Shown piece after piece: positions 34,075 through 42,474 of a stretch of 64,000 bases of DNA. The notes under the pieces are model-generated. The model was not told where the DNA came from. It worked only from the letters and a program-made list of their open reading frames with translations, and searched no databases. Both the position numbers and the translations under genes were made by a program. Each line of letters opens with the position of its first letter. The stretch's first letter is position 1. Origin of the DNA: Roseivirga spongicola (GTDB lineage: Bacteria; Bacteroidota; Bacteroidia; Cytophagales; Cyclobacteriaceae); the NCBI RefSeq assembly GCF_001592965.1, contig NZ_LRPC01000001.1, positions 310,001 to 374,000 on the forward strand, given 5' to 3'.

Positions 34075-35532
34075 GTGGTGAAAGTCTTATTAACAGGTGC
34101 AAACGGATACATAGGAAAGCGACTCCTCTATCTTCTGGTAGATAGAGATTTGGAGGTGATATGCTGCGTTAGAGATGCCTCTAGATTCAATCATGCTTTA
34201 AGTGATCATGAGCGAGTATCTATTATTGAGGTAGACTTTCTGAAGGAGGAAACACTCGAGAGAATTCCAGAAGATGTAGATGCTGCCTACTACTTAATGC
34301 ACGCCATGTCTATGTCTGGTGGAGACTTTGCCAGAAAAGAAGAGCAAATGGCTCAGAACTTCACCAAAATAAGTGAAAAAAGAAATTTGCAGCATGTCAT
34401 CTACCTCGGTGGCATTGCCAATGACAAAGAGCTTTCCCCTCACTTAAAAAGTAGACTCAACACAGAGAACGAATTAAAAAAAGGCAATTACAATTTTACC
34501 AGCATTAGAGCAGGAATCATTGTAGGTTCTGGCAGCGGTTCTTTCGAAATCATCAGAGACTTGGTAGAAAAGCTCCCTGTAATGATAGCACCCAAATGGC
34601 TAAAGACTAAATCTCAACCAATAGCGGTTAAGAATATTCTTGAGGTGTTGAGTCAGTCATTATTCGATGAATTCACCTATAATGAAACATTCGACATTGC
34701 AGGGCCAGACACCATGTCTTACAAAGACATGCTTATGAAATTTGCAGAAGCTCGTGGGCTAAAGCGGTGGATTATTTCTGTTCCGGTATTAACTCCTAGA
34801 CTTAGTTCTTACTGGCTATATTTTGTTACCTCAACATCGTACAACTTAGCTACTAACCTAGTAGACAGTATGAAAACGGAGGTTATAGCTAGAGACAATA
34901 GGTTAATTGAGCACCTGAAAATAGAGCTAATCAGTTACACCGATGCCGTTAAAAGAGCCTTTTCTAGAATAAAACAAAACCAGCTAATCTCTAGCTGGAA
35001 AGACGCCATGTCTAGTGAAACTATTACCAAGCATTTCGAAGATTTGGTAGAAGTTCCAGACTTCGGCTGTTTCAAAGACCACAAGCAAGCCAAGATTACA
35101 AATGAAGAACATGTATTAAATAATATATGGTCTATTGGTGGAGAGCGTGGTTGGTACTATGGCAACTGGATGTGGAAAATTAGAGGCTACATGGATAAAG
35201 TAGCCGGTGGTGTAGGGCTAAGAAGGGGAAGAACTCACCCTTCAGAAATTAACTCTGGCGACTCATTAGACTTTTGGAGAGTAATTGTTGCCGACAAATC
35301 AAAAAAGAGACTTCTGCTTTTTGCAGAAATGAAACTCCCAGGAGATGCCTGGTTGGAGTTTAAAATTGACAAAAACCAAGTACTGCATCAAACCGCCACA
35401 TTTAGGCCTAAGGGTTTATGGGGTAGGTTGTACTGGTTTGCGGTATTGCCGTTTCATGGCTTTGTTTTTAAAGGAATGATCAGAGGCATTACCCGAGAAA
35501 CAAATGTTCAACTTAAAACAGTAATACAATGA
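34075..35532 (+). CDS. NAD(P)-binding SDR-family protein with DUF2867 domain
   Basis: This 485-residue protein has an N-terminal atypical extended SDR Rossmann fold ('LLTGANGYIGKRLL', then 'AAYYLMHAMSMSGGDF') and a C-terminal DUF2867 (about 325-480, 'GERGWYYGNWMWKIRGYMD'). Start choice is between two tandem GTG codons (34075 and 34078). The gene overlaps the next by 4 bp (ATGA), so the three genes from here to 36555 form an operon. The substrate is unknown; related proteins are annotated as NAD-dependent epimerase/dehydratase-like. Confidence 0.85.
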   Translation: MVKVLLTGANGYIGKRLLYLLVDRDLEVICCVRDASRFNHALSDHERVSIIEVDFLKEETLERIPEDVDAAYYLMHAMSMSGGDFARKEEQMAQNFTKISEKRNLQHVIYLGGIANDKELSPHLKSRLNTENELKKGNYNFTSIRAGIIVGSGSGSFEIIRDLVEKLPVMIAPKWLKTKSQPIAVKNILEVLSQSLFDEFTYNETFDIAGPDTMSYKDMLMKFAEARGLKRWIISVPVLTPRLSSYWLYFVTSTSYNLATNLVDSMKTEVIARDNRLIEHLKIELISYTDAVKRAFSRIKQNQLISSWKDAMSSETITKHFEDLVEVPDFGCFKDHKQAKITNEEHVLNNIWSIGGERGWYYGNWMWKIRGYMDKVAGGVGLRRGRTHPSEINSGDSLDFWRVIVADKSKKRLLLFAEMKLPGDAWLEFKIDKNQVLHQTATFRPKGLWGRLYWFAVLPFHGFVFKGMIRGITRETNVQLKTVIQ

Positions 35533-35963
35533 ATTTCTTAAGAATACTTATCACAGGATTTATACTATTAGTCAGCTCAATATTCTTGGCTGTAGCCATG
35601 GGTGCGTTTTTCGCTCCCGGAGAGGTAATGCAATATTTGAGTCTGCAGCCTGTCTCAGACAGTACATTTAATTCCATTCGTTCATATTATGGTGGTCTAA
35701 ACTTAGCCTTTGCTGGCTTTCTATTCTATGCCGGTTTCAGAATGCAAAAAACAGCATTAGGCTTTATTAGCTTATATACCATTGGTTTCTTAATAGGTAG
35801 AGTTTACAGCTTTTTTGCTGAAGGTGTAGCTTCCGCTTTTGTCATTAGATGGACCGTGGTAGAGACCATCTTGTTCGTTATTAGCTTCTTGCTGATTAGA
35901 GCCTTATTAAAAACTCCAGAACAAGCAGGAACAAGCAAAATTGAAGTTCAGTCTCAAGCATAA
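35529..35963 (+). CDS. DUF4345-like membrane protein
   Basis: This 144-residue protein has four hydrophobic helices (about 6-26, 50-70, 75-95, 105-125) and 'RSYYGGLNLAFAGFLFYAG', which resembles the DUF4345 family. Its start overlaps the preceding stop (ATGA), indicating coupling. The function is unknown. Confidence 0.75.
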   Translation: MNFLRILITGFILLVSSIFLAVAMGAFFAPGEVMQYLSLQPVSDSTFNSIRSYYGGLNLAFAGFLFYAGFRMQKTALGFISLYTIGFLIGRVYSFFAEGVASAFVIRWTVVETILFVISFLLIRALLKTPEQAGTSKIEVQSQA

Positions 35964-35967
35964 TTCA

Positions 35968-36555
35968 ATGAAACAGATTGAAACTTACGGGTATAGGAAA
36001 ACCATTCCTGATGAAATTTATTTTCAGGTACTGGAAACGCTTTCCTATTACCCCGAATTAAAAAATACTCCCATCACATTTAGGTTCAAAAATCCGCAGG
36101 AGCACATTATTATGAGTGCTCAGCCTGTTTTTAAAACTCTATTTAGGGTTTTAGACGAACGAGCCTATTATGTAAACATTAGCAGAACTATTAAGCTTGG
36201 TTCTGATAGTATGAAAATTGAAGATTTGCCAAAAGATGTTTTGATAGGATGGTTAGGCCATGAATTAGGTCATCTGATGGATTATAAGGACAGGTCTGCT
36301 TGGGGCATGATAAAGTTTGGAATTGGCTACCTGCTCTTTCCAAACTTTGTAAAGGGAGCCGAACGGAAAGCAGATGAATATGCAGTTCAGCACGGTTTAG
36401 GAGATTATATAGTGAAAACTAAAAATTACATTCTAAACCATGCTGAAATACCGTTGAGCTATAAAGAGAAAATGAAGAAGTTATACCTTTCTCCAGAAGA
36501 GATTATGCAGATGGTAGATACTGACCAGCAGGGCACAGTAAGCCCTGCTATTTAG
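35968..36555 (+). CDS. Putative zinc metallopeptidase (HExxH, M48-like)
   Basis: This 195-residue protein starts at the ATG at 35968, 4 bp after the previous stop. It contains 'GHELGHLMDYK', an HExxH zinc motif, and downstream 'GAERKADEYAVQHG', supplying the third ligand Glu and Asp in the gluzincin pattern. There is no signal peptide and only a weak hydrophobic stretch ('MIKFGIGYLLFPNF'), so it may be cytosolic or peripheral. The last 8 bp overlap the convergent GH3-like gene. Confidence 0.75.
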   Translation: MKQIETYGYRKTIPDEIYFQVLETLSYYPELKNTPITFRFKNPQEHIIMSAQPVFKTLFRVLDERAYYVNISRTIKLGSDSMKIEDLPKDVLIGWLGHELGHLMDYKDRSAWGMIKFGIGYLLFPNFVKGAERKADEYAVQHGLGDYIVKTKNYILNHAEIPLSYKEKMKKLYLSPEEIMQMVDTDQQGTVSPAI

Positions 36556-38080
36556 TCCTGACAAACTCCTCGAACTCTAGAAGTGTTTCTTCATTCATCA
36601 TTCGGGGAGTTTTTACTTGTCCACCCTTCTTTTTGTTCTTTCCATTCCAATCGTGGAAATCGTCAGCCTTAATGAGCTTTACATCAATGCCTTTTAGAGC
36701 TTTAGATCTGGCTACTTTGTAGTTCTTGTTTTTGGATTTAAGCACTTCATCAAGCTTCTGACTTACTTCAGACTCACTGGCTTTCTGGTCTCCAGCCAAA
36801 CCTAGGAACCATTGGTGAATGAATTCGCCATCTTTCTTAACAGCACCTACAGTAAACTCAGGAATCTGCAGACCGAAAGCTTCTTCCAGTTCTTGAACAG
36901 CCTCATTCATTTTTGAAACCGATAATTGAGAACCCACCACATTCAAGTAGTGCTTCGTTCTACCAGTTATTTTAATTTCAGCTCTCTCAAGATTAGTAAA
37001 CGCAATAGTATCGCCAATACTATAGCGCCAAGCACCGCTTACCGTACTAATGAGCATGGCATAGTCTTCTCCTTCATTTACTTCGCTAAGTGATAGGGCG
37101 GGTGCATCTTCTATAGGACTTCCGTTTTCATCGAAATACTCTTCTTTAAAAGGAATAAATTCAAAATAGATTCCTGAATCAATAGATAACTGCATAGCCA
37201 TTTGATCATTTGGCCTCGCCTGATAAGCCAAGAATCCTTCAGAAGCCAAATAGGTATCTAAATAAAGCATTGGCTTAGAAGTTAGCGCATCAAAACTGGC
37301 TCTGTATGGCTCAAAAGCTACTCCTCCTGAATTATAAACCATCAGGTTTGGCCATATATCATGAATAGTTTCTGCCTTGTTGTGCTCTACTACCTTTTGC
37401 AGCATTAATTCAATCCATGACGGAATTCCAGAAATAGCACCAATATCCCAACTGGGGGCTTGTTTGGCAATAGCTAATACTCTTTCGTCCCAATCTTCAA
37501 TAGAGGCAATGTCTTCACCAGGCTTGTAATACCCTTTAAACCAGAATGGGATATTACTAGCGCTAATACCACTAATTTCTCCCTCGTAGTGACCGTTAAC
37601 CTCTTCTAAATCGGTACTGCTACCCAACATCAATATTTGTTTTTCGAAGAAGCTATCTGGCAAATCGTGTTCAGAAAGGCTAAGCACTTGCTTTACACCA
37701 GTTTCTCTAATGGCTTCAATCATTTCTTGTGTAACTGGTATGCGCTTGCTCTTATTACCCGTAGTGCCCGAGCTTAAGGCGAAATACTCTGGCTGGCCTG
37801 GCCAAGTAATGTCTACCTCTCCTTCTACCGTTTTGAACCACCATGCATCGTGCATTCTGTGATAGTCGAAAGCGGGAACCTTCTTCCTAAATTCTTCTAT
37901 GGGCGAATCGCTCTCCAGCAATTGCTCAAACTGATAGAACTTACCGAAAGCCGTATCTTTAGCCTTCTTTAGTAATTTCTTTAGCACCTCCTCCTGATGT
38001 TCTTGAGGTGTTTTACTGTTATCGGTGATTTGTTCACCAAGATCTATAGCTCTTTTTATAATTTTCCCGAGTAATGGCAT
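36548..38080 (-). CDS. GH3 auxin-responsive promoter-family protein
   Basis: This 510-residue member of the adenylate-forming superfamily has a phosphate-binding loop 'FALSSGTTGNKSKRIPVT', 'YNSGGVAFEPY', 'YLASEGFLAYQ' and a C-terminal 'KITGRTKHYLNVVGSQLSVSKMNEAV'. Plant GH3 enzymes conjugate amino acids to acyl acids. Bacterial homologues are common in Bacteroidota but their substrates are mostly unknown. It is monocistronic, and its 3' end overlaps the metallopeptidase gene by 8 bp. Confidence 0.9.
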   Translation of the reverse strand: MPLLGKIIKRAIDLGEQITDNSKTPQEHQEEVLKKLLKKAKDTAFGKFYQFEQLLESDSPIEEFRKKVPAFDYHRMHDAWWFKTVEGEVDITWPGQPEYFALSSGTTGNKSKRIPVTQEMIEAIRETGVKQVLSLSEHDLPDSFFEKQILMLGSSTDLEEVNGHYEGEISGISASNIPFWFKGYYKPGEDIASIEDWDERVLAIAKQAPSWDIGAISGIPSWIELMLQKVVEHNKAETIHDIWPNLMVYNSGGVAFEPYRASFDALTSKPMLYLDTYLASEGFLAYQARPNDQMAMQLSIDSGIYFEFIPFKEEYFDENGSPIEDAPALSLSEVNEGEDYAMLISTVSGAWRYSIGDTIAFTNLERAEIKITGRTKHYLNVVGSQLSVSKMNEAVQELEEAFGLQIPEFTVGAVKKDGEFIHQWFLGLAGDQKASESEVSQKLDEVLKSKNKNYKVARSKALKGIDVKLIKADDFHDWNGKNKKKGGQVKTPRMMNEETLLEFEEFVRTK

Positions 38081-38143
38081 AGTTGATTGGGTTACAGTTT
38101 AAATACTAATCAATTTCAATCTTGTTTAAATAAGACTGCTGCA

Positions 38144-40744
38144 TTAGAACAAGAAGCCAGCTCTTAGCATAAATGAGCCACTTTCTTCTTCCGTTATTCC
38201 ATAATGCAGCGATACAACTATGTAATTGTAAAGGGCAGCAAAAGCACCTGGACCGTAGGTTCTTTTGAAACCGCTAGTTTCTCCGTCTTCAGTCCAAACT
38301 TTACCATGATCTACAAAGCCGATAAGCCCGAAGTCTCCGGTCATCACTACATTATTCATCTGGAAGAGAGACAACCTAAATTCAGTGTTATTATAGAAAA
38401 TACCTTGTCCTGCAAAACGTGTTCTTCTGAAACCTCTTAGGTTGGTTTGTCCTCCCAAGAAGTTAGAGTGATAGAATAAGTAAGGCCCTGAGTTATTTTC
38501 TACTCCGAAACGAGTAGCCACTGTAAGTCTGAAAGGTAGTTTGAAAGTATAATACAAGCTCACATCAGTTTTTAGGCTTGTCATATTCACTTTGTCTCCA
38601 CCTATATCATTCCAATAATCCATTTGTGCCTGCCACTTGATACCCATAGAAGGGTGATTCGGGTGGTCATAATATCTTAGTCTGGTAAAGAAAGAAGCTC
38701 CTAAAAATGAGGTAGAACCAGTAGTAACTGTATTATTTGGCCCCATGAGGTCAGAAATTACTCCATCTGTTTCTGTCACATTCACGTGTTCAAAAGTTGG
38801 CCCAAAGCCCATTTCGAAGTACTTACTAGACTTTCTGATAATGCTCGGAGAAAAATTGAAACGCTCTAAACCTACTCTGTAATAGTCAATAGGCTGATCG
38901 AAAGTAGTGTTACCTCCTTGGCCGAAATAGTTGAAAGCATATTTACTGTTGTGTCCCCAGGTATCGATTTCAACATCCCAATGCTTGGCAATGAATGAAT
39001 TGTAACGCCCATTGTAAGCAGCATTGAAACCATTAGTTCTTGTAGCCCAATTGGCTTTGATTAGATGAGTTGCTTTAGGGTCTTCTTTATACTGCTGACG
39101 CTCAATGTACAAGCCAGCACCTAAAAACAAACCGTCATCTGGGGTATAATCGAAAGAGGCTCTTGGCGTAACTATATCGTATTTGAAATACTTTCTCTCA
39201 AAATCGTAGACAGCCGATGACTCCGTATCTCTTACAGGAACTGAAGCGTATTTTTCACCAAACACTTCGGTAAACTCTTCATCTTTATCATAGAACTTAA
39301 CTCCTCTAAAGCGTCCTTCTTCAGTTCTGGCACTAATTATACTGTCTTTACCTTCACCACCATACATCTGAACTTCTATTGGGAATTTCTGCTCTCCGTA
39401 GACTTTAAATCTATCGATTCCTCTCAATCCGTGAAGGATAATTCGTTTTGTAGTATCCGGGTGGAAGGTTCTTTCATATAGTAAATCTTCCTCTTTTCCG
39501 TCTTCTTCTACCTTATGCACAACTACCTTTACGGTGTTATCGGTCTGATTATACACCTCAAAAAGTTCGTGCTTATCACTAAAAGCTACTCTCACTTCTC
39601 TGCTCAAGAACTCATAGTATTTCACAATTTCTTCGTCCATTAGGTCTCTTCTAGACTTAATCTTGGCAGCTATTTCAGGCCCAGAAAGCTCATAAACTTC
39701 TTCTGGTATCTGCTTTATGGCATAGTCAATTACGCTGTCTGTTAACTGGGTCTGTACTTCCTTCACCATTCTTTGCCAATCGCTCAGTTGAAGTTCATTA
39801 AGCAGGTTTCTATCTATATTTCTTGCCGACCAGTTAAATCCATTGATGTCATTAAAATCGTAATCGAAATGGCCGATTCTTCTCATAAAGTACCTAGAAG
39901 TACCAATGGAAGGAATGAATCCGTCCATCTTTGCGAACACTTGGTCTCTATCTCTTGGAATAGCTTTGTAAAGTACACCCTTACCATCTTTTTCAAACTC
40001 AGCCCATCTCCACTGGTCTTCATGTCTATCCCAGTCGCCAATAATCATATCAAAAATTCTGGCTTTGGCTAAAAAGAGCTGGTCTACGCTGTTGTCGTTA
40101 TCTTCTCGAAGCTCTTCATAAAGCTTCTCTGTACCCACAGCGTTTTCTGTATTGCCGAACCTGTCGAATTCGGACAGATCCTCATCGGGTCTTATTTCAA
40201 TCATAAAAAGCTTATCGCCATATTCTTGAGAATATTCACCGAGTTGGTCATTGGCTGGCACATAAAACAATTTTGGATTGGTGTAATAGATACCTAGGGC
40301 ATCAGACATTGGAGGGATTGTCAGAAAACTGTATGGATGCGCTGTACTAATCTGATCTTTGAGAATGTTATTTACCCATGTTCCTCTTAACATGCTAGGT
40401 AAGGTCTTGGCCGGGAACTTATCTATTGTTCTTAGATTATACTGAATGTTGTCTTCAGAAGTAAGCCTAAGTGTTTTGGTTTGGTTACCTCCGCCAAGCT
40501 TGAGTATTTCCAACCCACCTTTGTATTTATCTAAATCGAAAATAGGAGCGCTTACTGGAGTTGTCCAGGTTTCCCTATAGTGATTCCCGAAAAAGAATCT
40601 GCCTACTCTACCTTTTTCAAAGTTCGGGTTGGCACTAATGGTTACGGTTGAATCTTTTACATTCTGTTGAGCCTGCGTGTGCGGCATAGATGACAGTACA
40701 AGTGCTGTCGCGATGAGGGTTTTAAAAATGATTTTAGTGAACAT
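38144..40744 (-). CDS. Surface-antigen (D15-type) barrel with N-terminal kinase-like domain
   Basis: This 866-residue exported protein has a signal peptide ending 'HTQAQQ' (about 1-26). The N-terminal half resembles CotH/HipA/FAM20C-like kinases: a Gly-rich loop 'KLGGGNQTKTLRL', 'YNLRTIDK' supplying a candidate Lys, then 'IGDWDRHEDQWRW' (catalytic-loop-like) and 'YKAIPRDRDQVFA' (metal-binding DxD-like). The C-terminal ~350 residues form a barrel of the bacterial surface antigen/BamA type ('GGQTNLRGFRRTRFAGQG', last residues 'FMLRAGFLF'). Barrel and signal peptide would place the kinase-like part in the periplasm. The barrel call is firm; kinase activity is inference from motifs. Confidence 0.75.
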   Translation of the reverse strand: MFTKIIFKTLIATALVLSSMPHTQAQQNVKDSTVTISANPNFEKGRVGRFFFGNHYRETWTTPVSAPIFDLDKYKGGLEILKLGGGNQTKTLRLTSEDNIQYNLRTIDKFPAKTLPSMLRGTWVNNILKDQISTAHPYSFLTIPPMSDALGIYYTNPKLFYVPANDQLGEYSQEYGDKLFMIEIRPDEDLSEFDRFGNTENAVGTEKLYEELREDNDNSVDQLFLAKARIFDMIIGDWDRHEDQWRWAEFEKDGKGVLYKAIPRDRDQVFAKMDGFIPSIGTSRYFMRRIGHFDYDFNDINGFNWSARNIDRNLLNELQLSDWQRMVKEVQTQLTDSVIDYAIKQIPEEVYELSGPEIAAKIKSRRDLMDEEIVKYYEFLSREVRVAFSDKHELFEVYNQTDNTVKVVVHKVEEDGKEEDLLYERTFHPDTTKRIILHGLRGIDRFKVYGEQKFPIEVQMYGGEGKDSIISARTEEGRFRGVKFYDKDEEFTEVFGEKYASVPVRDTESSAVYDFERKYFKYDIVTPRASFDYTPDDGLFLGAGLYIERQQYKEDPKATHLIKANWATRTNGFNAAYNGRYNSFIAKHWDVEIDTWGHNSKYAFNYFGQGGNTTFDQPIDYYRVGLERFNFSPSIIRKSSKYFEMGFGPTFEHVNVTETDGVISDLMGPNNTVTTGSTSFLGASFFTRLRYYDHPNHPSMGIKWQAQMDYWNDIGGDKVNMTSLKTDVSLYYTFKLPFRLTVATRFGVENNSGPYLFYHSNFLGGQTNLRGFRRTRFAGQGIFYNNTEFRLSLFQMNNVVMTGDFGLIGFVDHGKVWTEDGETSGFKRTYGPGAFAALYNYIVVSLHYGITEEESGSFMLRAGFLF

Positions 40745-40857
40745 GCCATTCTAACTTTCAAAAACCGTGACAAAATAATTATGGTCGCTAGGCGTTTCGG
40801 TTTCTTCATTTTCGCTTTCCAAAAAATCATGGTATCGGATTTGAACTACTTAAGCCA

Positions 40858-42039
40858 ATGGAAACCACAGAAAACATCGACCAAAGCATCATCCGTAAGC
40901 GAGTAGCCTCTGCTTACGAGCATCGAACAGAAGAAAACATAACCTTCCACCATCTTAATAGGCTCAACCAAATATTGGTCACCTTAAAAGAAGATGCTGA
41001 AGAGCTCTTTGAGAGCGAAAACACTAGAAATCAAATTGAGTTAGCAATAGCTACCTACTATTCTACATTCTGGTTTAAAGGAGAAGATAAAGATGAGTCT
41101 GCCAAGACATTTCTGGAAGAAAATTTCAGTGAATATCTAGGTGAAAAAGATGTGGATTCCATTACTAAACTATCACTATCCATAAACGATCATAATACCA
41201 AAAAAACTACCTCTGAGGCTATTGTCTACGATATTTACTGGTCTTTTCTGGGTAAAAAGAAATTGGTCAGAAACTTAGAATTGCTTGCCATTGAGCACCT
41301 TGGAGATGCTAGTCATAAGAAGGAAACGCTTAAGGAATATATAGAAGTAATTTCTGCTTTCAGATACAGAACCAAATGGGCTATAAAGGAGTATTCTGAG
41401 CGAAAATCGCTCAATACTAGAAAGGTTTTATCTGCCATTGAAAAGGAAGAAAAAAAGAGAAAAAAGCAGCTTAGAAGATCGCATAAACTAGGCAGAGGCA
41501 TTGAAACAATGTATCGCTCTATTTATAAAAATCACGTGAATTTAAGCGCCATTGCAGATGCAAAAGCTAACCTCATAATCCGCGTAAATACCATTATAAT
41601 GTCCATTATTGTTACTTTAGCGGGTACTGGATACACTTTCTTCGATGGTGGTTTTTACAAGTATTCTAGATTTACAGCTCCCGTTTTAGTACTTCTATTA
41701 GGCTCTCTAGCAGCAGTAATATTCGCAGTATTATCTGCTCGCCCAAAGGTTACCAGAATTAACCTAACCAAGCAAAAAATAAGAGGCAACGACTCTAGTT
41801 TACTCTTCTTCGGAAACTACATAAACTTAGATAAAAAGGACTTTATAAGAGAAATGAGCCTGTTTAGACAAGATAAGAAGAGAGTATATGACCAAATGTC
41901 TGTAGACATCTACTACCTAGGTTTAGTATTGGATAGAAAGTATAGGTTAGTAACCATCTCATACAACATATTTATGGTGGCCATAGCACTAAGTGTACTG
42001 TCTTTTATTACCATATTTTCTATCACTCAATTCTCCTAA
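40858..42039 (+). CDS. Pycsar-type effector family protein (DUF5706) with degenerate HD region
   Basis: This 393-residue protein has a helical N-terminal region (about 10-215) that occupies the place of an HD domain in relatives but lacks a clear HD pair. A basic coiled segment follows, then the hallmark 'MYRSIYKNHVNLSAIADAKANLIIRVNTIIMS' leading into three transmembrane helices (about 241-262, 274-296, 363-390). The C-terminal part matches the DUF5706/PycTM family of membrane effectors activated by cyclic nucleotides in Pycsar defence. No cyclase gene is adjacent, so it is an orphan member, perhaps housekeeping. Family match is good; activity is unknown. Confidence 0.75.
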   Translation: METTENIDQSIIRKRVASAYEHRTEENITFHHLNRLNQILVTLKEDAEELFESENTRNQIELAIATYYSTFWFKGEDKDESAKTFLEENFSEYLGEKDVDSITKLSLSINDHNTKKTTSEAIVYDIYWSFLGKKKLVRNLELLAIEHLGDASHKKETLKEYIEVISAFRYRTKWAIKEYSERKSLNTRKVLSAIEKEEKKRKKQLRRSHKLGRGIETMYRSIYKNHVNLSAIADAKANLIIRVNTIIMSIIVTLAGTGYTFFDGGFYKYSRFTAPVLVLLLGSLAAVIFAVLSARPKVTRINLTKQKIRGNDSSLLFFGNYINLDKKDFIREMSLFRQDKKRVYDQMSVDIYYLGLVLDRKYRLVTISYNIFMVAIALSVLSFITIFSITQFS

Positions 42040-42135
42040 AAAAAGTATTTGAAGTTGATTTAAGAGACCAATTACCCTCTCCTAAATTCTTTTAATGAAA
42101 AGGATTTTCTCAAAATGAACACTGTTTTCAATATG

Positions 42136-42170
42136 ATAAGCGCCACGCAAATGGCGCTTATTTTTTATTT
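42136..42170 (+). terminator. Rho-independent terminator of the DUF5706 gene
   Basis: The 10-bp stem ATAAGCGCCA/TGGCGCTTAT is followed by TTTTTATTT, about 97 nt after the stop. Confidence 0.85.
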
Positions 42171-42395
42171 CAGCCAGGTGCATTCTCTAGTCTCATGGTA
42201 GAATTTTCGGACGGATGTCTCCATTGGAATTCAACTTACTGACCCGCCATGGTTAAATAGATTGAGAATAAATTCTACTTTTTTCACTGAATTAGTTAGC
42301 TCTTTTAGAGCCCTTTAGATTCCATGGCAACCCTCTTCAATTAAAGGCATATTGAACCAATCTGGATTTTTCATTAAATCGTAAATCTGTTAGAC

Positions 42396-42413
42396 TGTGC
42401 ATTCCAATGCACA
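42396..42413. promoter_or_regulatory. Inverted repeat ahead of the LytS-type kinase gene
   Basis: TGTGCATT-CC-AATGCACA is a perfect 8-2-8 inverted repeat 62 bp before the kinase start. It is a possible operator or mRNA hairpin; no protein can be assigned. Confidence 0.45.
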
Positions 42414-42474
42414 ACAAGCTTATTTTTTTAGAGAAATCAGACTCTTGGACACCATTCAAAAGGACTAAGTGGGT

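Larger units (their letters stand above)
42040..42474. other. Intergenic region without a gene
   Basis: This 435-bp gap holds the terminator at 42136-42170 and an inverted repeat at 42396-42413, both listed. Between them I see no ORF, promoter consensus or structured RNA I can support. The long leader ahead of the LytS-type kinase may carry regulation. Confidence 0.5.
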
